Assembly (NCBI RefSeq): GCF_008274695.1 | Contig: NZ_VTOU01000003.1 | Coordinates: 62,001 to 126,000, forward strand | Source of the DNA: Sphingomonas montanisoli | GTDB taxonomy: Bacteria; Pseudomonadota; Alphaproteobacteria; Sphingomonadales; Sphingomonadaceae | Direction of reading: 5' to 3' | DNA: 64,000 nucleotides | In this document: positions 33,614-41,561 of the stretch, piece by piece | How positions within the stretch are numbered: the stretch's first letter is position 1 | Layout: every line of letters starts with the position of its first letter | Notes under the pieces: generated by a model | The model's input: the letters and a program-made list of their open reading frames with translations, nothing else | Databases searched by the model: none | Told to the model about the DNA's origin: nothing | Program-made: the position numbers and the translations under genes

Positions 33614-33793
33614 TTCACTTACTCCGATTAGTCTTACGACGAATATTAATGCATCCGAAGGTACCTTCTGGACGCCGTCAACTTGAATTCTAGCCTGGAC
33701 GGTAGCTTCTGTCCGTCCGTTCAATCAAACTGTTCGACGTCGAAGGAAGTGGTCGGTCATTATACCCGATCGACCGACCACCCTGCGGGCAAA

Positions 33794-36040
33794 CTAGAAG
33801 CGGAAGTCCACATCCAACCCGAACGTTCTCGGCTCAGCTGGATATGTGAAGCCACCCGCCACGAACTCAGCGTTGTACTTCTTGTCGAACGCGTTCTTGG
33901 TCCATGCGGTAACCCGCCATTTGCCATCCGCTGCGCCGAACGAGAGCCGGGCGTCATACAGATCGAAGGCAGAGCGAGCACCGGCGGTGTTTAGGGTTTC
34001 CCAGAACTGCCGCCCCTTGTGATGCATGTCGACGCGCGCCGTCAGCGTGCGATCGTCGGTAACAGGGATGGTATACTGCGTGCCCAGATTATAGCCGAAC
34101 TTCGGAACGTACGGCATGGTCTTCCCAATAGAAGCCGGCGACGCGCTATATTTTTTTATCGTCGCGTCGGTGTAGCCCGCGTTGCCATAAATCTCCCAGC
34201 TTTTGACCGGTCGAACGTTAAAGTCGACTTCAAACCCCTTCATCGTCGCTTTGTCGATGTTGGTAATGATCTGGGCGCTCGCCTCAGGAATGAAAACGAA
34301 GTACTGCGAGTTGCTGAACCGCGTGTAGAATGCAGCGCCGTTGATCGTGACTGCCCGGTTCAGGAACTGCGCTTTCCAGCCCGCTTCATATGATGTTGAG
34401 ATTTCCTTCTTATAGTCGTCCGTGACCAACGACGCTGGGTTCAGACGAAGGGCAACCGCCCGCACGCCGTCCTGGTTGAAGCCGCCGCTTCGGAAGCCCT
34501 TGGAATAGCTCGCATAGATGGACGTGCCCGTGTCGATCTTGTAGCGGATCGTCGCCTTGGGCTGCCAGGCGTCGAATGTCGCCTTGCGGAAGGTCCCCGG
34601 GGTGCCGACGGGGTTGTAGGTCGGAAGCGAGCCGGCATCCCGGATCTTGCCCGTGTTGAGCGAATTGCGCTTGTCATGGTCATAACGCAGGGCGCCCGAA
34701 AGCTCGAGCTGATCAGTGAGGTCGTAATTCAGCTGGCCGAAAACGGCATACGACTTTTGGTGATTCGTGTCCTTCGTATTGTTCGTCGATGGATTGACGC
34801 TCACCGCAGGGTTGTAACCGGGCAGGACAACACCGGCTCCGGTATCAATACCATTGGCTCGGTCCGACTTCCGATCCAGATCGAGATAGTAGCCACCGAC
34901 AATGTATCGAAACGCCTGGTCATTGGACGATGTCAAGCGAAGTTCGGTGCTTTTCGCATGCCACTTGAAGCCGCTCGTTTGCGTGGTTTGAACAGCGCTC
35001 GTGTACGGGCTCGCGTCACCAAGGGTGAGTTCACTGACCCAATCGTACGATGACGTCGAGGTTAGGGTGCCAATGGACGTCTCGAGATCGACCTTGAGAG
35101 ACGTCGAGAACAGCTTTCGCAACGCCGTGCCGTCGACGTTCGAGTTAAGCGGGGGCCCGTAGTCATCGGGCGATCCTGGCCGTGAAGCCGTCGAGCGGAG
35201 GGACGGATAAAACTGGTAAGCTCCCGTCGCGGCGACAACATTGTTTCGCTTGAAGTAGATCGCACCCGAAGACGTCCGGTTGTACGATGCGCGATAATCC
35301 ACCTTGAGGTCATCTGACGCCGCGTAAATCACCCGGCCGCGAATGGCCGAGTCGCGCAGCGAATCGACTTTGTTGTTGAGAAAAATGTTCTTCAGATAGC
35401 CGTCACGGCTCTTGAAGGAGCCCGAGAGGCTGCCGAAGAGCTTGTCCTGGACGATTGGGCCGCTGACACCGCCCTGGGCCTTATGCTGACCACCATTGCC
35501 GAACCCGATCGTGCCACTGCCGAAGAAATCGTTGGACGGTTCGCGGGTCGTGATAACGATGGCTCCAGCGATTGCATTGCGCCCATAAAGCGCGCCTTGA
35601 GGGCCCTTGAGGACTTCGATCTGCTGGAGATCGAACAGTTCGGAGTTGAACTGATTGCTGACCGTTTGAAGGACGCCATCAACCACGACAGCGACAGGGG
35701 ACTCTCCATTACGAACCTGAGAGATACCTCGGACCGTGATAAAGGCCACACCCGGTTGTTGAGTTTCCGCGATGGAAACGTTCGGCGTGAGACCGATAAA
35801 ATCAGCTGGACGTTCAATGCCTGCATCTTGAATGTCCTTCGCCCCGAAGCTCGACACCGAGATCGGAACGTTCTGAAGCGCCTCGCTACGGCCGCGCGCG
35901 GTCACGACGATCTCGCTCGTCTCCTCAGGGGCAGCAGTCTGGGCTGCGCCACCCGCATCCTGAGCATGGGCGCCATGGATCGCGATAATAGTCGACCCAA
36001 GCGCTGTACCGATCGCCAGAAACTTTCTCATGTTTTTCAT
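33794..36040 (-). CDS. TonB-dependent outer-membrane receptor
   Basis: A 748-residue receptor. The signal peptide is about residues 1-26 (AIGTALGSTIIAIHGAHAQ). A TonB-box-like EETSEIVVTARG segment is followed by a plug domain (about 45-160: NVPISVSSFGAKDIQDAG, GISQVRNGE, VEVLKGPQGALYGRNAIAGAI) and a barrel ending in GLDVDFRF with the terminal Phe needed for outer-membrane assembly. The start was set at the ATG at 36040, behind AGGGGG; the frame runs on upstream to 36211 without a good site. It sits between a racemase and hyuAB and probably brings in the ring-containing substrate. It is one of two receptors in the window. Confidence 0.93.
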   Translation of the reverse strand: MKNMRKFLAIGTALGSTIIAIHGAHAQDAGGAAQTAAPEETSEIVVTARGRSEALQNVPISVSSFGAKDIQDAGIERPADFIGLTPNVSIAETQQPGVAFITVRGISQVRNGESPVAVVVDGVLQTVSNQFNSELFDLQQIEVLKGPQGALYGRNAIAGAIVITTREPSNDFFGSGTIGFGNGGQHKAQGGVSGPIVQDKLFGSLSGSFKSRDGYLKNIFLNNKVDSLRDSAIRGRVIYAASDDLKVDYRASYNRTSSGAIYFKRNNVVAATGAYQFYPSLRSTASRPGSPDDYGPPLNSNVDGTALRKLFSTSLKVDLETSIGTLTSTSSYDWVSELTLGDASPYTSAVQTTQTSGFKWHAKSTELRLTSSNDQAFRYIVGGYYLDLDRKSDRANGIDTGAGVVLPGYNPAVSVNPSTNNTKDTNHQKSYAVFGQLNYDLTDQLELSGALRYDHDKRNSLNTGKIRDAGSLPTYNPVGTPGTFRKATFDAWQPKATIRYKIDTGTSIYASYSKGFRSGGFNQDGVRAVALRLNPASLVTDDYKKEISTSYEAGWKAQFLNRAVTINGAAFYTRFSNSQYFVFIPEASAQIITNIDKATMKGFEVDFNVRPVKSWEIYGNAGYTDATIKKYSASPASIGKTMPYVPKFGYNLGTQYTIPVTDDRTLTARVDMHHKGRQFWETLNTAGARSAFDLYDARLSFGAADGKWRVTAWTKNAFDKKYNAEFVAGGFTYPAEPRTFGLDVDFRF

Positions 36041-36098
36041 GTTCAAGACCCCCTTCAAGGTTCGCTCTTCCTGCTGGACGCGGCGGTGCCGCGCCCGG

Positions 36099-36845
36099 TT
36101 AACCGCGCTCTTTGAGCGTCGGAATTTCGTAGCCTGACCGCTCTTTGGCGGGCGGTGTCGGATAGCCGTGCTTGCTGTGCGTGAGGCGCGTGCGGGCAAG
36201 TGCAGCCGCACTGAGGATAGTCAGCGGCGGCGAGTCGATAACAGGGACCGCCAACCCCCTCTCGCGCAGCTGCCCCTCCATAATCCGGTCCATGTCTTGG
36301 AAACAGCCGCATCCCAGCACGATCACATCTGCGCCGTCCTCCACGATGGCGGCGGCCGCTGCATCGACGAGGCGGTCAAGCGCAGTGCTATGATCTCCGC
36401 CAATGTCCAGAACGGGAATATTGACCGGACGAACGGATGCCAGCTTGCTCTCAAGGCCGAAAATACGCGCCTTAGTCTCGTAGTTGGCGACGCGGCGATC
36501 GAGCGTGCACAGGATGCTGAATTTATGACCCAGCATCGCCGCATAGTGCATCGCCGTCTCGCCGATTCCGAGGACAGGAATGGTGACTGCTTCGCGCGCG
36601 GGATGCAGCGCCGGATCGCCCATGCACACAATCACGATGGCATCGGCACCCGCGTTTTCTGCTCGAATCGCTTCCGCGACAACTTCGGGACCAGCGAACA
36701 TCTCATCAAACTCAGACTCGATCGATGCTGGCCCGCGAGAAAGATGGGACTGCGTAAGCTTGAGATCCGGCCCTTCCAGATGCCTGAGAACGCCAGCGAA
36801 CTCGAACTTAGTCGTGGTTGGAACAATCAGATGGACGGTGACCAA
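36099..36845 (-). CDS. Asp/Glu/hydantoin racemase-superfamily protein (2)
   Basis: A 248-residue member with catalytic-type cysteines in DAIVIVCMGDPAL and DVIVLGCGCFQD (two adjacent Cys positions in the second motif). HLIVPTTTKFEF fits the first strand. The TTG at 36845 is preferred since GGGAGA lies six bases before it; a GTG eight codons earlier lacks a site. It is the first gene of the leftward catabolic series and lies beside a divergent XRE-cupin regulator, so it should respond to the pathway inducer. The C-terminus extends about 25 residues past the domain (TPPAKERSGYE). Little similarity to racemase (1) outside the motifs suggests a distinct substrate or stereocentre. Confidence 0.8.
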   Translation of the reverse strand: MVTVHLIVPTTTKFEFAGVLRHLEGPDLKLTQSHLSRGPASIESEFDEMFAGPEVVAEAIRAENAGADAIVIVCMGDPALHPAREAVTIPVLGIGETAMHYAAMLGHKFSILCTLDRRVANYETKARIFGLESKLASVRPVNIPVLDIGGDHSTALDRLVDAAAAAIVEDGADVIVLGCGCFQDMDRIMEGQLRERGLAVPVIDSPPLTILSAAALARTRLTHSKHGYPTPPAKERSGYEIPTLKERG

Positions 36846-36891
36846 AGCTTTTCTCCCAGACGCCCGCACCCCCGCGGATGCCGACCAACGA

Positions 36892-37020
36892 CATAATGGC
36901 AGAAATTATGCTATGGCGGACTTTCTGCGATAGCGCAACATACGACCGTCGCTTATAGTGGATTTGCGAAAAAAAGTGCACTATGAGCGACCGCAGAGCA
37001 CATACTACAAATTATGCTAT
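36892..37020. promoter_or_regulatory. Divergent promoter with repeated AT-rich operator motifs
   Basis: CATAAT (36892-36897) and ATTATG (36905-36910) form a dyad. AAATTATGCTAT occurs twice in the same orientation, at 36903-36914 and 37009-37020, 106 bases apart or about ten helical turns. The right-hand copy lies about 20 bases before the XRE-cupin start. A TATAGT at 36954-36959 could be a -10 for either direction. The arrangement suits a dimeric regulator that loops DNA and controls both the racemase-TonB-hyu genes and its own operon. Confidence 0.5.
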
Positions 37021-37040
37021 ATACTATGAAGAGGGCCAGC

Positions 37041-37664
37041 ATGGGCAGTGCGGACAGAAGCGGGCGGGCCGTAGAGATGGGGCGGGGTCGACGCCGGAAA
37101 GATCGAATCAACATCGGACCAGCCGTCCGCGTCAGGCGTAAGGAACTGAAGCTCACGCTCAAGGACCTTGCTGATCGCTCGGGGCTTTCAGTAGCGTTTA
37201 TTTCTCAGGTGGAGCGCGGAAAAACCGCTCCATCGATAATCTCATTGTTGCAGATCTCCGAAGCGCTTGGCGTCAACGTCAATTACTTTGTGGAAGCCAC
37301 CCAAGAAGAGAAGCTGATCCGTCGCGCTCGGGATCCGGAGTATATCGAGGTCGCGTCGCCAACGACCTATATCCGCCTAAGCAACTCTTTTCCCGAGCAG
37401 AAGCTCGAACCCTTCATCTTCATCCTTGCACCAGGTCATGTGTCGACCTCCGCCAATATTGGAGAAGGACATCTTGGCGAAGGCTTCCTCTATCTCCTCG
37501 AGGGGCGGATTTCAGGCGAGTATCGGGGCGCATCGTTCAGCCTCTCTGAAGGCGACAGCATGCACTATCAGCTGACGAGCTCGCTAATGCTCAACAACCC
37601 AGGTCAGCAGGAAGCGAAACTGCTGTGGGTCGGCTCCGTCGTGCTGTTTCCCGCCCATGACTGA
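37041..37664 (+). CDS. XRE-family regulator with C-terminal cupin
   Basis: A 207-residue regulator: a helix-turn-helix at about residues 25-80 (VRRKELKLTLKDLADRSGLSVAFISQVERGK) and a cupin at about 120-205 (EGHLGEGFLYLLEGRISGEYRG, LSEGDSMHYQL). PuuR-like proteins of this layout sense amino acids or polyamine-derived acids through the cupin. The ATG at 37041 is chosen because GAGGG lies five bases ahead; ATGs at 37014 and 37026 lack sites. It is the first gene of a rightward operon, overlaps the MFS start by eight bases, and diverges from the racemase gene. It probably represses both until substrate binds. Confidence 0.85.
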   Translation: MGSADRSGRAVEMGRGRRRKDRINIGPAVRVRRKELKLTLKDLADRSGLSVAFISQVERGKTAPSIISLLQISEALGVNVNYFVEATQEEKLIRRARDPEYIEVASPTTYIRLSNSFPEQKLEPFIFILAPGHVSTSANIGEGHLGEGFLYLLEGRISGEYRGASFSLSEGDSMHYQLTSSLMLNNPGQQEAKLLWVGSVVLFPAHD

Positions 37665-39081
37665 TGCGGCAGGTCGGAGCGGGGCTCCCGTCATTATACC
37701 GTCGGCCGCCTCCAAGCCCGAGCGCCTCCAGTCTCTCGATGAGGCGTACTTGGGCTATCCTTCTGCGGGGCGCGCTTGGTTCGCAGTGGCCATGCTGACC
37801 GGTGTCTACATCTTTTCGTATGTCGACCGCACAGTGCTGACTCTTCTCGTTGGCCCCATCCGGCGAGATTTGCAGATCAGCGACACGGAGGTCAGCCTTC
37901 TGCACGGTTTTGCCTTCGCCATTTTCTATACGTTTCTGGGCCTACCGTTCGGACGACTTACCGATCGCTATCATCGTATCGGCATCGTCTCGATCGGAAT
38001 TTTCGTCTGGAGTGTGATGACCGCGGTTTGCGGTTTCGCACGTACCTTCGGGCAGTTGTTTCTGGCGAGGATTGGCGTCGGCGTCGGCGAAGCCGCCCTT
38101 TCGCCGGCAGCCTATTCGATCATCACAGACTATTTCCCTCCGGATAAGCGTTCGCGCGCGCTGAGCATTTACGTGCTCGGGAGTTACCTCGGGATGTCGC
38201 TGGCCTACCTTATCGGCGGTGGCCTTGTGGCGCTGCTGGAGAGTGCTCCCACGTGGGACGTTCCCCTCGCCGGAGCCCTAGAAGGTTGGCGCATCGCGTT
38301 TCTGCTCGTCGGTCTCCCAGGGCTTTTGCTCGCGCCGTTGATCTGGATCGTTCGCGAGCCGCGCCGACGCGGGACTCTTCAGCAAGCTGGCGCGGCGATG
38401 AAGTCCGTCCCCATCGTCGAACTGCTTGGCTATATGCGTATTCACTGGAAAACCTATTCCGCTCATTTCCTCGGCTTTGGCCTGCTGTGCCTGCTGATCA
38501 ACGGCATGGCGCTCTGGACGCCCACCTTCTTGATCCGGGTTCATGGCTGGGGAGTGGGCCAGGCCGGGGCTGCCTATGGCTTGATGATCGGCATTTTTGG
38601 CGGATCGGGAGTCGTCGCCGGGGGCTGGATTTCCGACTATCTCCAGAAGGGCGGACATCGTGGGGCCTGCTTTATCGCCGCGGCCGTTGGCTCGGCGCTT
38701 GCAATTGCTCCCACGATAGCCATGCCGATCGTGGGTGACAGCCGACTGATGCTCCTTCTCATGGCACCGGCACTATTCTTCGGGGGAGTCCCCTTCGGAC
38801 TCGCAGTCTCCGCGCTCCAGCAAATCACTCCAAATCAGATGAGAGGGCAGGTCTCTGCCATGTACCAGTTTTTCAACAATCTTCTCGGCATTGGCTGCGG
38901 TCCGCTCGCTGTTGCGCTCGTGACGGACTATGCCTTCAAAGATGAGATGGCCCTTGGATATTCGATGGCGATCGTCGGCGGCGTATCCGCCCTTATCGCC
39001 TCAATCATTCTTCTCCTTGGGATCCGACCTTATGTGACGAGCCTACGTCTAGCTGACAGCTGGAAGCGAGACGGCGACTAA
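37657..39081 (+). CDS. MFS transporter (spinster-like)
   Basis: A 474-residue major-facilitator protein with 12 predicted helices. The motif-A loop between helices two and three reads GRLTDRYHRIG, and helix four begins with ARIGVGVGEAALSPAAYSIITDYFPP. This spinster-like subgroup is frequent in sphingomonad catabolic clusters beside TonB receptors and moves organic acids or aromatic acids across the inner membrane. It should carry the same substrate as the receptor at 33.8 kb. Start overlaps the regulator stop by eight bases, and its stop shares one base with the cyclophilin ATG, so the genes are coupled. Confidence 0.9.
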   Translation: MTDAAGRSGAPVIIPSAASKPERLQSLDEAYLGYPSAGRAWFAVAMLTGVYIFSYVDRTVLTLLVGPIRRDLQISDTEVSLLHGFAFAIFYTFLGLPFGRLTDRYHRIGIVSIGIFVWSVMTAVCGFARTFGQLFLARIGVGVGEAALSPAAYSIITDYFPPDKRSRALSIYVLGSYLGMSLAYLIGGGLVALLESAPTWDVPLAGALEGWRIAFLLVGLPGLLLAPLIWIVREPRRRGTLQQAGAAMKSVPIVELLGYMRIHWKTYSAHFLGFGLLCLLINGMALWTPTFLIRVHGWGVGQAGAAYGLMIGIFGGSGVVAGGWISDYLQKGGHRGACFIAAAVGSALAIAPTIAMPIVGDSRLMLLLMAPALFFGGVPFGLAVSALQQITPNQMRGQVSAMYQFFNNLLGIGCGPLAVALVTDYAFKDEMALGYSMAIVGGVSALIASIILLLGIRPYVTSLRLADSWKRDGD

Positions 39082-39644
39082 TGACGAACATAATCGGCGA
39101 CATCCGCCACGTAGAGATCGTAACGGCTCTAGGGTCGATCCGTGTCCGGATTGATGTGGCCGCCGCTCCCATCACCGCGATGAACTTTCTGACCTACGTC
39201 GACTTGGGCCTATTCAATCGGACGGAATTCTATCGGATCGTCGCGCCATGCAATCAGATTGGGCAAGAGGTACCGATCAACGTCATTCAAGGGGGATTTC
39301 GCGAGGACATCAAGGCCCCCCGCCCCTGCATCAAGCACGAGCCGACGACCGAGACGGGACTTCACCATCGCGACGGGGCTATCTCGATGGCTAGATTTGC
39401 TCCCGGGACCGCCGCTGGTGCCTTCTTTATCTGCGTTGGCGATCAGCCAGTGCTTGATCACGGCGGATCGCGAAATCCAGACGGCGAGGGGTTCGCCGCC
39501 TTCGGTCACGTCGTCAGCGGCATGAATATCGTACGATCGATTTGGGCACGGGCAGAAGAGGATGCGTTCATAAGGCAGCCAGTTCCCATTCTATCCGCCG
39601 CGGTAATAACGGACGGTCTCCAGCCACCGCCCAAAGGCGGGTAA
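39081..39644 (+). CDS. Cyclophilin-type peptidyl-prolyl isomerase
   Basis: A 187-residue cyclophilin without a signal peptide, so cytoplasmic. The pattern VEIVTALGSIRVRID, AAPITAMNFLTYVD, FYRIV, VIQGGFRED, GAISMARFAPGTAAGAFFICVGDQPVLD and GFAAFGHVVSGMNIV fits the family. The catalytic-Arg FHRV motif reads FYRIV, with Tyr for His but Arg kept. The active site FF/QFFI segment reads AFFI. A prolyl isomerase inside a catabolic operon is unusual. It may fold a pathway enzyme, or act on proline-containing substrates, which would fit PutA and a carboxypeptidase nearby (inference). Confidence 0.88.
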   Translation: MTNIIGDIRHVEIVTALGSIRVRIDVAAAPITAMNFLTYVDLGLFNRTEFYRIVAPCNQIGQEVPINVIQGGFREDIKAPRPCIKHEPTTETGLHHRDGAISMARFAPGTAAGAFFICVGDQPVLDHGGSRNPDGEGFAAFGHVVSGMNIVRSIWARAEEDAFIRQPVPILSAAVITDGLQPPPKGG

Positions 39645-39660
39645 CAGAACGGGAGCTGCT

Positions 39661-40023
39661 ATGTACACGGTGCAATACAGATCCACGGAGGATCTTTTGG
39701 ATATCACTTGGTCCGGCCTGTTCACATCTGCTGACATGGCAAGATATGCGCTGGATTGCAGCGATATCCAAGCGCGCGAGGGTTTCAAGGCCGGGTTTCG
39801 TCTGCGCATCTGGCTGAGGGACGGGCACCCACTGCCACAGGAATCTTTAGCAGCGCTTGCTGGCGCGTTCACTGACTTCCCCAAGCCGAGCCGGCAAGCT
39901 TGGGTGACAACGAGCCCACTAGCGCGCCTGCAAATCAAGCGAACAATGCTTTGGTCATATGCGAAAATCTTCGAATGCCCGAACGAAGCGCTCGCTTGGC
40001 TCACCGGACCCGATGCTAACTGA
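39661..40023 (+). CDS. Small STAS-like protein of unknown function
   Basis: A 120-residue soluble protein. It shows an alternating strand/helix pattern (LLDITWSGLFTSADMARYAL, FRLRIWLRD, QAWVTTSPLARLQIKRTML, CPNEALAWL) reminiscent of the SpoIIAA/STAS fold with an end like that of STAS/SEC14-type small proteins. No phospho-acceptor Ser in the usual SpoIIAA position was recognised. It lies 16 bases after the cyclophilin stop and 17 before the LysR gene, so it is part of the operon. Assignment is by pattern only. Confidence 0.5.
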   Translation: MYTVQYRSTEDLLDITWSGLFTSADMARYALDCSDIQAREGFKAGFRLRIWLRDGHPLPQESLAALAGAFTDFPKPSRQAWVTTSPLARLQIKRTMLWSYAKIFECPNEALAWLTGPDAN

Positions 40024-40040
40024 CCTAGATATTGTAGATT

Positions 40041-41024
40041 ATGCAACGAAGAGCGAAGCTGGCCACGTCGGATGATGCGCAGTTCACGCACAACGCTGAA
40101 CTGCAGGCGCCGGTGAGAGGTACTCGCCGCCTTTTGGCTCGCCCCGACTTCTATCAGCTTGAGACCTTCCTGCGGGTGGCCGAAGCGCGCAGCTTTGCCG
40201 CAGCGGCCCGCCATTTGGGTATTTCGCAACCGGCTGTCAGTCAGACTATTGCGCGTCTGGAAGAACTCTATGGTGGCGATTTGTTCGAGCGCCGCCGAGG
40301 TATGCCCGTCATGTTGACGCTGCTGGGACGGTCAATTCTTCCCAAGGCCAAGCTCCTCCTCTTCATGGTCGATACGCAGATGCAGCGCGCAGCGACCATC
40401 GCGCAGAGCCTAGCCGGGACGCTTACCATAGGCTTCTCATGCTGCCTCGGGCACGGCCCTTTCAATGCGGCCTTACTTGAGTTCCGACAAACCCGTCCCG
40501 ATGTCGAGCTTCGCTTTGTTGAAGGGCTCGCGAGCGATCTTTATCGCCAACTCAACGAGCGCGTCATCGACGTAATGTTCGTGCCACTTCTCCCCGACCT
40601 TACCTCCAGTCCGAACGAACAGGAGCGGCTGTGGGACGAACGCCTGTTCGTCGCACTCCCCCTCGACCATCCTTTAGCGGTCAACGATGATGTGCGATGG
40701 GCGGATATTTCTGCGCTGACGATCCTGCTGCAGTCCTCCGAAGGCGACATGTCGCCTTATCGCCTGCTCGGGGCGAGAATGGCTGACCGTCCTTTCGAGA
40801 GCACTATAAACTGTGTATCGTCAGCAACGTTGCTCGACATGGTCAAACTTGGGCTGGGCGCAACCATTGTATGCGGATCAGCCGCGGGCGCGCGGGACGA
40901 CCTCGCTTTTCGGCCGATCGTCGATGAGAATGCGCTATGCTCGATACAGGCCCTGTGGCCTAAGGATGATCGTAATCCGCTACGTCATCGCCTGCTTGCC
41001 ACCGTCCGCAGCCACGCCACTTAA
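40041..41024 (+). CDS. LysR-family transcriptional regulator
   Basis: A 327-residue regulator. The LysR winged helix starts unusually late, at about residue 36 (DFYQLETFLRVAEARSFAAAARHLGISQPAVSQTIARLEE), after a basic leader of about 35 residues. A periplasmic-binding-protein-like effector domain follows (about 125-320; GTLTIGFSCCLG, VELRFVEG, LFVALPLDHPLA). It closes the rightward operon, so a second ligand may be read by the same cluster. Usual LysR genes are divergent from their targets; here the targets are not obvious. The early ATG was kept, but a start near residue 30 is possible. Confidence 0.88.
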   Translation: MQRRAKLATSDDAQFTHNAELQAPVRGTRRLLARPDFYQLETFLRVAEARSFAAAARHLGISQPAVSQTIARLEELYGGDLFERRRGMPVMLTLLGRSILPKAKLLLFMVDTQMQRAATIAQSLAGTLTIGFSCCLGHGPFNAALLEFRQTRPDVELRFVEGLASDLYRQLNERVIDVMFVPLLPDLTSSPNEQERLWDERLFVALPLDHPLAVNDDVRWADISALTILLQSSEGDMSPYRLLGARMADRPFESTINCVSSATLLDMVKLGLGATIVCGSAAGARDDLAFRPIVDENALCSIQALWPKDDRNPLRHRLLATVRSHAT

Positions 41025-41035
41025 GCGCATCCTCG

Positions 41036-41257
41036 CTACCTCTTACGCCCAACCTCGCTGATCAGGTCGCAGGGGCTGATATTCAGCGCTGCGGCGAATT
41101 GTCCGAGCTTTGTGACACTGGGCGACACTTTCGCACGCTCGATCGACCCCAGATAGCGCAGGCTGACACCAAGCCGATCCGCCATCTCTTCTTGCGTATG
41201 CCCGCGTTCGTTACGAATTCGGCGGAGATTGGTGGATAAAATATGCTTCAGGTCCAT
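41036..41257 (-). CDS. Small XRE-type repressor at the trb end
   Basis: A 73-residue single-domain helix-turn-helix protein: LSTNLRRIRNERGHTQEEMADRLGVSLRYLGSIERAKVSPS. The start MDLKHIL at 41257 gives the usual length; a GTG five codons earlier is possible. It is transcribed away from a perfect 15-base palindrome and a small rightward gene. A tiny Cro/C-like protein next to a dyad is expected to bind that dyad and control its own promoter. It lies next to the trb operon's 3' side rather than its promoter, so its action on trb is not evident. Confidence 0.82.
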   Translation of the reverse strand: MDLKHILSTNLRRIRNERGHTQEEMADRLGVSLRYLGSIERAKVSPSVTKLGQFAAALNISPCDLISEVGRKR

Positions 41258-41275
41258 CCACCATCTGATCACCGC

Positions 41276-41310
41276 ATAGGCACGATCGTTCTAGGAACGA
41301 TCGTGCCTAT
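41276..41310. promoter_or_regulatory. Perfect 15-base palindrome between divergent genes
   Basis: ATAGGCACGATCGTT (41276-41290) and AACGATCGTGCCTAT (41296-41310) are exact inverse repeats around CTAGG. It lies 18 bases upstream of the XRE ATG and 38 bases before a small rightward ORF, which is where a repressor operator would sit. It could also end a transcript as a hairpin, though no T run follows. Confidence 0.7.
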
Positions 41311-41348
41311 TCGTTATGCTGGCTCTATATGCTGGACGGGGTAGGACC

Positions 41349-41561
41349 ATGCCTGAGACGACGCGCACACCAGCCCAGAACCGGACCGAGGCGTTCCGGC
41401 TTATCGAACTGGCGCGTGCGCTTCTCACTGGCTCCAACACGGAGATCGCTGGCCTTTTCCTAGACCAAGCACTTGAAGCCCTGAATTGCGCTGGGATTCA
41501 AGGGAACGCCCCAAGGGAGAAAAGCGAGACCTCAATCGGGATCCCACGGGACGAGCAATAG
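41349..41561 (+). CDS. Small hypothetical protein beside trbI
   Basis: A 70-residue protein, beginning MPETTRTPAQNRTEAF and containing a helical LIELARALLTGSNTEIAGLFLDQALEAL segment. It overlaps the convergent trbI end by 30 bases, in the opposite direction. Its ATG at 41349 has GGGGTAGGA just ahead, at tight spacing. It shares the palindromic promoter region with the XRE gene, as small partner ORFs of such repressors often do. No domain is recognised. A toxin/antitoxin or regulatory role is possible but not shown. Confidence 0.5.
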   Translation: MPETTRTPAQNRTEAFRLIELARALLTGSNTEIAGLFLDQALEALNCAGIQGNAPREKSETSIGIPRDEQ

